Shown: positions 13,221 through 23,263 of the stretch, piece by piece
Layout of the letters: every line of letters begins with the position of its first letter
How positions within the stretch are numbered: position 1 is the first letter of the stretch
Assembly: GCF_000213175.1 (NCBI RefSeq)
Contig: NW_009799101.1
Coordinates: 4,697,570-4,761,569 of the forward strand
Source of the DNA: Neurospora tetrasperma FGSC 2508
Taxonomy: Eukaryota; Ascomycota; Sordariomycetes; Sordariales; Sordariaceae
DNA length: 64,000 nt
Direction of reading: 5' to 3'
Translations under genes and position numbers: made by a program
The notes under the pieces: generated by a model
Told to the model about the DNA's origin: nothing
The model's input: the letters and a program-made list of their open reading frames with translations, nothing else
Database searches by the model: none

Positions 13221-14278
13221 CCAAAGGGATTTGACCACTTCCCTGTCATCACCTTCGTAGCCTTACTAGTTTTCCTGCCAAGTTCGACCTGTACTTGCTA
13301 TGCTGACAACTATAGCAACAGTTGACCTTATTCAGATACTCCTATAGAGTTCTTGTGAGATAGTGGTAGTGAGGGTTCTCGTCAGTTTTTACATGTTATG
13401 TATTGGATAGATTACAACAATGATAGACATAAACAAGATTGAAAACAAAACATTAAAGCATGTTGAACATCTATTTATATAAGCGGACCAAAAAAATCCG
13501 ATCCGGACAAAAGGTCCGGTTTATGATCCAGACCAACCTTTTAAGAAAACCCGGAGAAAAATCCAGACGTCAATCTTGGCAGTCAAGTTCCAGCGTTAAC
13601 GTCAGTCGATTGAAGGCATACGTAAGATATTGGAGAGCACAAAATGTGACGTTTTTGACTTTCGAAGTAGATTTGCTACCTAGGTAATGATTATAAGAAG
13701 ACTGCGAAGAACTCTACAACTTTGTTTTTGAATTCTTTGTTGACTCGAGAGGTATAGTTGACATATAGGAATAGTGAGACTACCTTAGTATTAGAACGGT
13801 CGAAGAATAACGATTTCAGGGCAAGTGCAAACGGTCTTATTACTCAATGACGTATAGATTGAAAATGTCTATTTAAAGAATGTGCCTTGCAGGAAACCTC
13901 AAAAAAGAAGCAATATGTCTTAGACACTTATCCTTATCTTTACTTCCACTTGTCTACTACCTTTTCACACGTTCTATATACTGTTCTATTCGTCTTCAAA
14001 CGCCCTACATACAGACTCACTTTAATTCACTCCAAGTCCGTTAAGTTGCTATTCTTCACCGTCAGGGAGACAGCGACCTTGACCTCTTGATTATTCCGTC
14101 TCATTCAATAATCCGTCGATCGATACCTTCCAACAGTTGTGTTCTTACAGTACCTATTATTACAAGACAACAGAACTCGCATCTGCCAACCTGCGACAAA
14201 CCAATCTTGCACCCCAAGCGAAATCACGTCCTCCCAGCAATTCGGAAGCCTACCTAATTAGGTTGACATCAATTCCAA
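13221..14278. other. Intergenic stretch, no gene seen
   Basis: This is moderately AT-rich. Short open frames (for example 13460-13687) have no recognisable domain. The last 200 bases probably hold the leader of the next gene. Confidence 0.4.
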
Positions 14279-14752
14279 ATGTCTCACCCCATAACACTCT
14301 CCCCAGCTAGAGCAGAGCTCAACTTCCTCCTCCATTCTCACGCCCAAAAGAAAAAGGTCAAGATCATCGAAGCACCACATACCATCCGTTCATCCCGCCA
14401 CCGAGAATTATCATCTCATTCACTACTAGTCGAACGCTACCGCTGCGAAGGCATAATCACCATGCACCCAAAAGACGACAACAAATCACATGCACTGCTT
14501 GAGCAGGTTCATGTTCCGAGGGAATCAAATTTCCTACCTCTAGTTCGAGCGCCCACGCCTTATTACCCACGCGAGGTGGAAGAACAGCAGCAGCAGCAGG
14601 ATGGAAAGAAGAAGAAGGGGGTTCGTTGGACGGATCCTTTGGAAAGACCGGCTACAGGGAAGGGATTTCCGGGGGTGCGCGTGAGGTCGGTGCTTAAGAA
14701 GACGGATGCGGTGGTGGGCGGGAAGAGCAGGAAGTGGTGGTACTTGAGGTGA
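14279..14752 (+). CDS. Small basic hypothetical protein with PP1-docking-like motif
   Basis: This is a single-exon frame of 157 residues starting at CAAATGTCTC. I do not recognise a family. The N-terminal half is basic with a KKKVKII stretch. A (CAG)5 run at 14586-14600 encodes a Gln tract, and the C-terminal third is very basic. Residues 113-117 (KGVRW) match the RVxF consensus for protein phosphatase 1 binding, [KR]-x-[VI]-x-[FW], and residues 137-140 (SVLK) are close to the second PP1-docking motif, SILK. PP1 regulators often carry these two motifs in otherwise disordered chains. In known regulators SILK lies N-terminal to RVxF, so the order here is reversed. Function is inference only. 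Confidence 0.5.
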   Translation: MSHPITLSPARAELNFLLHSHAQKKKVKIIEAPHTIRSSRHRELSSHSLLVERYRCEGIITMHPKDDNKSHALLEQVHVPRESNFLPLVRAPTPYYPREVEEQQQQQDGKKKKGVRWTDPLERPATGKGFPGVRVRSVLKKTDAVVGGKSRKWWYLR

Positions 14753-14819
14753 AGAGGAGCAAGAGAATGGGCCAGTCGAATGGGTGAGCAGGTGACCTTT
14801 TTATTGTGCGATGGGACAA

Positions 14820-15245
14820 GCCACCTGGTATTCCTAGGACTACCTACCTAGGTAGGAATGTCCCGAAGTCAGAGTCGTCGTCGAGTCGAGGGTTTGCCTG
14901 AGACGTCCTACTTCCTACTTCCTACCCTATTGCTTCTTTCACCACCGAGGCGCTTCGGCGTCCGCAGATTGACCGTCGTCCACCGAGCCTGTTGATGCAT
15001 CCCTCAGGAGATTCCCGCGGCGTTGCAGATTACCTAGGTAGTTCAAGTTGAGGACTCGCTATGTCCGTCGAGGTCGAACCCAAAGGATTTCTTCATCAGC
15101 GTCGGCGCCTGAAGTTGCAGTAGGTACGTAGGTAAATTCCACTTGGTACTGCCACCCCCTTCCCAAAAGAACTTGACCTCGCTGACCACTAATGACCGCG
15201 GAATAGATACCTACCTAGGTAGAGCTATATCTACCCAGAGGTAGC
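14820..15245. repeat. Cluster of TACCTAGG-type short palindromic repeats
   Basis: CCTAGG/TACCTAGGTA variants recur near 14838, 14848, 15032, 15123 and 15212. Such motifs are scattered widely between genes in Sordariales; others here lie near 17250, 22400, 22606 and 60350. No gene is seen from 14753 to 15258. Confidence 0.6.
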
Positions 15246-15258
15246 TACACTCCCCTCA

Positions 15259-16906
15259 CTATGGCACCGCGCTTCTGCTTCTTCTTCTCCTCTCCCTTTC
15301 CGCGTAGGGCCATATTCCCCCTCTCGGTTCAACTTTGCAGGGCTCCGGGTTAGCATAATTGCTCCTCCATTCCAAGAGAGGAATCACCCCCTTGATCCTC
15401 CTATGCAAGATATTCCAGTTCCGGACCGCTTGCTCCGGGAAAGGACGCCAATAAACAGGTAGTAAATGGAACTTTCCGAACTCTTGACGGAGGCGGCTAT
15501 ACAAGCGCTTGCTGTCAAAAAGATCAAGATTGCAATACAATTCCTTGGCTTCCTTGCAGTCAGCGAGCTCCAACCACTCGCTTGAAGCCCGGCGGTAACG
15601 AATGACGTGAAAAAGAAGCGAAGTGGAATCATCGCCGTTTAGGTCCTTGAACCGACGCTTGTCGATGGGTTTGCCCGTGTTGAATGGGGGGAAGCGGAAG
15701 CTGATATCGAGCTGTTGAAGCTTGGGCATGTTGAGCATGCCCTGGGCCATTGCCACCATCAAGTTGTTGAAGTCGGGGGTCACTGTGAATATCCCGATGA
15801 TTTGTAGGGAAACCAGCTGTTGGGATAATGTGCGGATTGCTACGTTGAGGGTTTCTTCACGTTCACCTTCAGACTGGGTTAGAGGTGTCTTCAGGAACTC
15901 TCGCAGAGCAAACGACTCGTAGTTGAAAGGCCCGACCCACAGCGAAAGGGATGATAGGTTCTTAAACACCTCGCCATGAAGAGCTTCACAAATGCCTAGT
16001 AGATAGGTCTTTGCGTCAGTAACAGTGCCCTTTTAACCATGAAACACTCCCACATACCTGTACGATGTTTTGTCCTTTGCTGGCCTTGGTCCAGGAACTC
16101 GTGCAGTTCCCAAACAACGTCATCGACTGTTGGAAATTTGGTCAAGATGTCCGACATCCATACCGGTGGAACCTCTGTTGGCTCCAAAAAGACATGTTTG
16201 CGTGGCCTTGTCAACCTTAGGTTTATATCCTCGTCATGTGTGATCTGTAGATGTGTCACACCCGGGCACGTCGGCAAATTATTGATATCCGACGGCGCTC
16301 CCCAATTTCCTCTCTCCGCTCCCAACAGCGGGCGTAAGTTGACGATGTTGATTTGGAGAAACAACGGTGCTTCGGGCATTGGAGAAGCAAGGGAACTCGG
16401 CTAAGGTAGAGGTATTAGGACGGTCAGTATTGGAACTAAACATGGAACCTTCAAGACCAGAAGACGATGAACCTCATCAGCTTCCTTTCACTCACCCGAA
16501 TGAGGTTGACAAGTCGGAGGATGCTCCCAATTGTGGAAATAACTCCTCGGTCGCTAACAACTGGAAAGGGTGTATGTGTGGCTCTGTCAAGGTAGTCGAG
16601 GTTGATGTTGCATTTGATGTAGCGAACGGAGTTACGGCGATGGGGGTTGCGGGCCATAATCTGTCTCAACTTGAGTTCATCATTCGGTGACCGAATTTTG
16701 ACAAGTGTGAACATTTTCTTCTCGATGGCACGTTGCCACGGAAGTGAAATGGTGGCATAAGCTGCCGCGCTCACTGAGTCGCGTTGCCTCCATGTTGCTT
16801 CCTGCTGTCTTGCGTTGAGAGTTGCGATGTTGTCCCACGCTGTGAAAAGGACTGGGAAGAGATGGTGGGCAACCTGGTCGATGACCTCTTGGGGGAGTTT
16901 TTCCAT
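15259..16906 (-). CDS. F-box domain protein
   Basis: Three exons (16906-16496, 16400-16058, 15995-15259) are joined by two clear introns: GTGAGT with CCTTAG, and GTATGT with ACTAG. They give 496 residues. The N-terminus MEKLPQEVIDQVAHHL has the layout of a fungal F-box (LPxExxxxIxxxL), the segment that binds Skp1 in SCF ubiquitin ligases. The rest is a leucine-rich, repeat-poor region of the sort seen in the large, fast-evolving ascomycete F-box family, where it selects the target. ATG 16906 is chosen because it places the F-box at the extreme N-terminus. The C-terminal tail is Arg/Ser-rich. The target is unknown. Confidence 0.75.
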
Positions 16907-18203
16907 GGTTGTAAAGATGGATAAATACTTTTGATCTCGATAGCGAGGAGGATCAACAGAACTGCGAGTAAGTGTCAAAGAGACGGAAAAAACTTGAGCA
17001 GAAATCTTAATTAGAGGTTAGGAGGATAACGGTAAAGTGACGGATGTGAGCAGCCAGTACGCAGAGAAGGTAGATACTCCGGGATGAAAGCAGGATTGTG
17101 CTAGGACCGGGCAGACGACAGGAAGAGAGAATAGGATAGGCCTATTGCACGTGGGTCAAGGGGGCGGATTACTTGGCGCACCGAGTCTTCCGTTGCACGG
17201 CTGGGTTAGCGGTTGAGTTATGGCTTTGGGGGATAATCGGCATAGGGTACCTACCTACAGATAATAGCTTTGCGCTGTTGAGTTAATGGAATGTAAGATA
17301 CTGCTCATTCTTATTGTGGCGAGAGGAGAACTGAAGGAGGGGAAATTTGGTGCGAGTGATGTATATATAGAAGGGAAGGACCGGCGTCGTGGATGCCTGC
17401 CGAACGAGTGGATAGGAAACAAGAAGTCACGGCCAGTTTTGACGCTGATTGCCTCGAGTAGCGTATATAATTGGAGAAATTTCGGTGGGAAAAGGAAGTT
17501 GAAGTATCTTTATATAACGAATGACCGAGTAAAACTTTCCAAGCTTTTTAATGCGTAGACTATATTTTATTGTGATCTGAATTGTCAAGGTGTGATGATG
17601 TCGATTCCGTAGCTGCAGTGCTTGAGAGGGGCGGGGCAAAGAGCTCAATGGGTGTCCGAGTTACTCTACTAACAGATCGTCACCTTGCAATGACGGGTCC
17701 CTGATATGATTGCATCTCATTTCGCGATCACCCTATCATTTGTGACCAACCACGAAATCTGGTTCCGATACGGGAAGTATCTATTTCCAGCCACAGGACA
17801 TTAACTTGAGCAATAGGAAGTAAAAGGCCCAGCCTCAATTAATCCTATTCTATCAGCCGTATGAGACGGTATCAAGGTTGATCACGACACCCTCTGCACC
17901 ATCGTCACCCAATACATAGGTAGCCGTGCCAGCCGGCCTTAGCCCAACGTAACCCAAAAATCCTCCCGATCCCATGAAACTTAGTGTACCTAGGTCAACC
18001 CATAAAATTTCCAACTTTGCCTCTCGGTAGTTATTCGTAGCAAGTCCATTGGAAACACCGTATGACGCCTTGAAGAACTCCACGAATCCTGACCCAGCAC
18101 CGTACGACAAATAGTGCTGTTTGAATTGGCTTCTCGTTCAGGCACTTTCCAGCCTTCCAGCAACAAGGAGAGGCAAAGGTCTAATCCGATAAAACCATAG
18201 ACT
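16907..18203. other. Intergenic stretch with one possible stray exon
   Basis: No complete gene is supported. On the minus strand 18137-17853 is open and protein-like (for example LEILWVDLGTLSFMGSGGF), preceded by an acceptor-like CAAACAG. It lacks an ATG and could be an exon or a decayed fragment downstream of the velvet-like gene. Confidence 0.3.
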
Positions 18204-18830
18204 CTAGTTCGCACCAAAAACCCCGGCATCCTTAAGCTTGTCGATTATCCGTTGTTCATCGGGAGCTTCAACACAAAAGATCTAGTCAGCAACTAATCAA
18301 CTAGTTTAGAGACACTGCCCCCTCAGCCCACCCAATAATTTTCTAAGTGGGCAGTAGGCCATCTCTCTATGCGATACCAGAAGATACGCAGGGAACTCAC
18401 AACGTCTCATATCCCCCGCCACCTCGCCCACCGTAAACTCCCTCGACCAAAGCTGCGCCAGATTGGTCACGTCAATCTTATCCTCATTGATTGAAACGCC
18501 CATCTTATAGGTACCCTCCTTGAGAAACTTGGCGTTGTGAAAGAGAAAAAAGGCGTATGGTGCCCCGTGCCCATCTTCTTCCCCAGGGAGAGCCACACCG
18601 GTGACGGCCAGGCCCTGGCCCGTTTGGACTGGGCGTACGCTTATGTCTGCCAAAGGCTTATTGGTGGTCGGGTCTCCGAGGCAGAAGAAGGCGTGGAGGT
18701 CCTCTGGAAGTAGCGTAGAAGGTAAGGGCCCGTATCGAACGACGGCGAGGATCTTGATGTTTTGCTTGGTTAGAATGAACTCGGGAGGTTGGACGACAAA
18801 GGAAGCTCCGCCGGAGGTTGAAGTGGACAT
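18204..18830 (-). CDS. Small velvet-like protein (tentative)
   Basis: Two exons (18830-18401 and 18265-18204) with a GTGAGT donor, a GCTGAC branch site and a GAAG acceptor give 163 residues. Velvet proteins are fungal regulators of development and secondary metabolism with an NF-kB-like fold. What suggests the family is the order of an N-terminal QPP element, a beta-rich middle, the block YAFFLFHNAKFLKEGTYKMG (compare the family's FFxFxDLSVRxEGxYRL) and then REFTV followed by a short SPDEQRIIDKLKDAGV tail. The match is by eye and distant. It is shorter than VeA or VosA and looks like a bare, diverged domain. Another beta-sandwich protein is possible. Confidence 0.5.
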
Positions 18831-21800
18831 CTTGGGACGATGGTGGGTTGGTGCAATGTGATGCTGATGTGTTGATGTCTGGTCAGTTGAGTTCTCTAAA
18901 GATCGCTTGCGTGAAGTTAATGCGGTGAGATGATTCTACTGAGGTTGGGGATGGTAGTGTCAAGTCTCTGGATTCCATCTCTTGATTTATACTTTGACAA
19001 CCGTGAGAGACATAGGTGAAGGAGGATAATCTCATCCTGCCAACACCAAGTTGGCCCTTGGTGATAACAAAGGGAGATGGTGGGAAATTGACATTGGTAG
19101 TAGGTGGGTGTAATACCTTGCTTGATGCTGACGCCAACATCCTTTCTACTCGATCGTTTGGTCCGGCTTGGATCCGATGATAGAGTCCTCTTTGTCTGAT
19201 AATGATGATGATAATGCGGCTCTAGGTCTGGGCTTGACAGAGGTAGGCTGTTAGATAATTTCTTTTGGTGACTGGATGTTGGAATATCAGGTTGGCCAAG
19301 GGGTATCTCAAGGCGACAAAGCGACTGTGAGTCCGATGTTCGGGATATCAAAAGCAGAGCTGTCCGGGGAGAGGTCATCGTCCGGGGGGTCTTCATCAAA
19401 ATACGTGTGAGCTTTGGAACTTTTATTCTTCTCAAGCCACTTGGGATAATTTGGGCTCAGGCCTTTCCCACCATACTTGGAGCCGGAACTCGTTCCGTGT
19501 ATCATGATCGCAGGCACATGGGATCCCATGCACAGATCCGGTATAGACTGCCTTCTTGACCCACAGTAGGGCGACTATGATATCTGAGAGAACTAAAAGG
19601 GATGGAATTTGATCACAGTTCACCCTAACCAACGTGTTGTGTGATCCGGATCCAGGTATGTCTTTCGGATAGCAGGGTTGAGGGTCTCTGTACGCCAGAC
19701 ATACGTAGCCGTTCAGCAGGACCAGGGGGCCGCCGGCTTTCTTCATCGGAAAATAATCCAACAGTACCTATCATTGGCCTTTGTGAGCTCCCTGATATCG
19801 ACTTGTCTCGTTCAAGTTGGTTCCCCTTGGCGTCATCTTCATTCGGGCTCGGATCGTTGGCCCCCGCGCCTCATAATGGAGTTGAAAGGTTGGCGTCAAG
19901 GTCGAAGTTCGATCCGCATCACCATGGAAAATGTTGGGCCTGATCGTCAGCAGGGGCTCTTTCTGGGGAGTCTCGGACCAAGATCCGGTTGTGTGTTAGC
20001 AAGTCTCACCTGTTCGCTGCTAGACAGAAAGCAACGTGACAGATCGTTTGTGGCGCTCGGCTATGACGCAGGGACCAATGAGGTCCGAAATGAACACTCC
20101 AAGTTGGCAGCCCTCACCAATGCCACGCCTTTCATGAGAGGCAGAAGGCCATCATGAACCTGCATGTCTTTGACGTTCGAGACGTTTTCGTGGAAGTCTT
20201 CCGCCAACAGTATGAAACGGATATGCTGAGACCTGAGGCCATCGCCAACCCCAATTGTTTGGCGCTGGGATTCAGGGAAGAGTTTACTTGCGGTAATCAT
20301 GACACCTTCCACCCAGCTCCTTGGCGTTCCGCGACATAAGGTCTCTGCCCAGTCAGAAAATGTGGCAAGGAGCCGCGGGACATGCAATGCTAAGATACCG
20401 GTGATGTCAACGTCGGATCTGCTTGAGATGCGCCGTGCCGGAACTCGCAGCCCTTGCGCTTCATGTCCAGGGTTGGCGAACTAATAACGAGGCGGATATT
20501 GCAGCGTTGTAGTAGAATTCTGGGATGTCGTTTACCAGCTGACGGGAATTGCGTTCCGGAATCTGATTCGATGAGCATGGCAATGGCGATGCACGACTTC
20601 TCAGCGCCACAAGCTAATCATGTACGTTCGCACCACAACATCGGCAATGCAAGCAAGATACCCGATCTTGGTTCCCGAATTTCGGGATTGGGGGCAGAAT
20701 CGATCCAGATCCATGGCGCTAACACGTCAGATCGCAGTGTGACGCAAGCTCAAAAAGACCATCTCGGGCTCCCACTCCAAGTTATTAGAGGAATCAAATC
20801 CTGCTCCGATTCTTCGCTTGACTTTAGATAACTGTTGAGAGGCTCTGATCGCGAGGTCCGCGAACGAGGGGGACACTGGACATTTAAATCGAGGATTGCC
20901 AGACTTTGTTTGCCACATGGAAATCGAAGCCAGGGGTTTAATTGCCTTTTAGCGCACCCCCTGTCAAGAACTCTGAATCCCCCTGTTCTCATATTAGGTC
21001 ATCCCCTCCATCGCCAATCACTGAACCGGCCAGAAGAAAATGTATCGGCGCGGAGAACATCAGAACGACAACATGCTGGATCCTCTCTCATATATCATGG
21101 AATTCGAAGCGGCTTAGATCTGATGTTTTGCAGTGACCCTGCCGCGAACATTGGCTGTCTCTGACCTACAACCCGATCGTTCGTCTCGGTCGGGTGTTAC
21201 CTGTTCGCATCGTGGCCGCATTATTGTTTCACGAGACTGTTAAGACATGTTCAACGTATTCTCTCGGGTCAAACCACGGCAAGACACACTCTCTCCAGTC
21301 CGAGACTCTTCGAAAGGAAAACGTCCGTGTCCCTGATTGTTCGGCCATTGTGGCTGTGATTCGAGCTCGTCATTCTTCTGGAGGCCGCTTCCACAGGATG
21401 ACCAAGTTCGGAACTCGAAGTCTTCATCAACCTTTCCCGGGCCGTCAACACCCATACCTCCCTTTGGTAAACCCATGTCTGGTTCAGCTGGCCAACGCTA
21501 GGGAGACCGGGACCGCTTGGTTCCGTGGATATATGGGAAAATATCACACAGAAAAAGAAAAGAAGAGGAACCTAGCAATACCCTGTACCAACTTCCATCG
21601 GCATGTAAATGAAGGTAATAAAGGCCGAGAACCCCATAGCAACATTGCCATCATTTGGTAGCTTGCCTAATGGGATTCTGGTCGTGTGAGACATGGAATT
21701 CCATGTGGTGATCGAGTTGGACCCCGAGAGGTGTGCCACTTGGCCTGGCCCATATCCGAAAGTCCGGATCGTCGGTCTCCATTACTGTGGATCTATGTTT

Positions 21801-22480
21801 TGGTCGGTTGAGCTGTCAATCCGACATAGCGTGGTTTGCTGCTCCGTGGAATGGAATCCCGATCATGTGAATAGCATGTCGTTGAGGGTGCTCGTCGTGT
21901 GGCACGTCGCGCTGTCGTCAGGTGGTGAGGTCGTGGTACTATTTGCGGACTAGCAGTTAGTTGAAAGCGACATTCCATGGCAGATCTAACCGTTTGGTAC
22001 TTAGCAACTTGAAGTAGTGATAACACATGCTGTGGTTGTCGGCGATGGACAAAGTGGCTGGCGCGGAAGAGTGTGTCGTGGAGAGACACAAGGTTGTAGG
22101 GATATAATTTCAGTCAAGTGGAAGAGCTACCTCGGCAACCGCGTACGGTCGGGGAAGAGAAAAATAGGCAACAACGAAGCTGTTGACGTGCCAGATTGAG
22201 GTGGACGGGATGGACGTGGGTGGTTCAGACTCGGTAGAGGTAACTGAAGTACCCCGCCAGAGAAGACAAAGGCGGGCATGACGTGCTGCACTGAAAGATG
22301 CAATTGACGGGCAAGAACGCTCATCGAGAAGCACAGCAGGAGCAGACCCCTCAGTTGCAGAGATACACCATAAGCAGAAGGTACGTCCCGTCCAGCCTGG
22401 CTAGGTACGTACCTCTAGGCATCTCCCCACTGATCAGAGCTGGCTGATAAGTCGAAAGATCGGACCGGATTCCCAACAAT
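18831..22480. other. Long gene-poor stretch with protein-like fragments
   Basis: Minus-strand fragments look protein-like (near 20918-20790 with FADLAIRASQQLSKV; 20387-20061; 19529-19308 with a YPKWLEKNKSSKAHTYFDE stretch), but they are in different frames and I found no exon chain or family. A decayed gene is possible. The base composition is ordinary, not AT-rich, so RIP is not the cause. Confidence 0.35.
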
Positions 22481-22485
22481 TCAGT

Positions 22486-22735
22486 GGGCTTGTGGTTAAA
22501 CGGCGTGATGCGTCGCTAAATCCCAGCATCGGGGCTGTTAATCAACCTAAAAAAATGGCGTTCCTCTCGAAAGCCCGGGGGCAGCTGTCTCCTGGGCTCA
22601 GTACCTACCTAGGGGGTTTTCTGACAGCTAGTGTTGACAGCTGGCGTCTTCCGGCTACGCAAATAAGGCTCTACTACTCCTTTCCAGTTGTCTTCACGTC
22701 CTGTGTTCGATTTACACCCACTCTTCTTTTTTTCT
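22486..22735 (+). repeat. SINE-like short dispersed repeat, copy A
   Basis: The core at 22651-22711 (CTGGCGTCTTCCGGCTACGC onward) matches 57148-57217 closely for about 50 bases, then more loosely to a shared TGTTCGATT and a T-rich tail. About 165 bases upstream both copies carry a CAGTGG segment with a weak likeness to a tRNA D-arm, followed by AATCCCA. The order of tRNA-like head, body and T-rich tail fits a tRNA-derived SINE. The copy differs from copy B mostly by transitions and length changes in the body. Confidence 0.45.
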
Positions 22736-23263
22736 GCATTTAAGATGCGTTGCTTGATTCATCCTCCTGGCCACGTCTTGAGGGAACCGACGAAGATGGG
22801 AACAACTCATATGAAGCGGATCGATACAATGAAAGATGGAGATCAATAACGCGAACTACGGGGCGAGAATTCTTCGTCTCCTATCGCTTCACTGTCGAAT
22901 CCTTGTCATAAGAAAGAAGAGTCGCCATCGCGAGCGCCGTTAGTTTCTGCTTCCATGGTTGATATCGTTCCTTCCCTAGAGTAACATGCAAGTAGCACAG
23001 CGAGGTCACGAAACCACATATGGGCCCGCAGTGTCATTGTCTCCTTCCCAGATTCCCGTGCACCTACATCCCTCCCCCTCATGAAAAGTACCACTCATTG
23101 AATGTTCAGTGGACCTGATTTTCCACTTTGTTCTTCCACAAAACTTTACATCTCGCTTCCGCTTCAACTCCTCTTCCCCCTTCCAAATCAGGACAACAGC
23201 TAATGTGTGTCATACCAGACTAGTTCTCGCCATCCCCTGGGTACGTCTATCTTTCTCCCAAAT

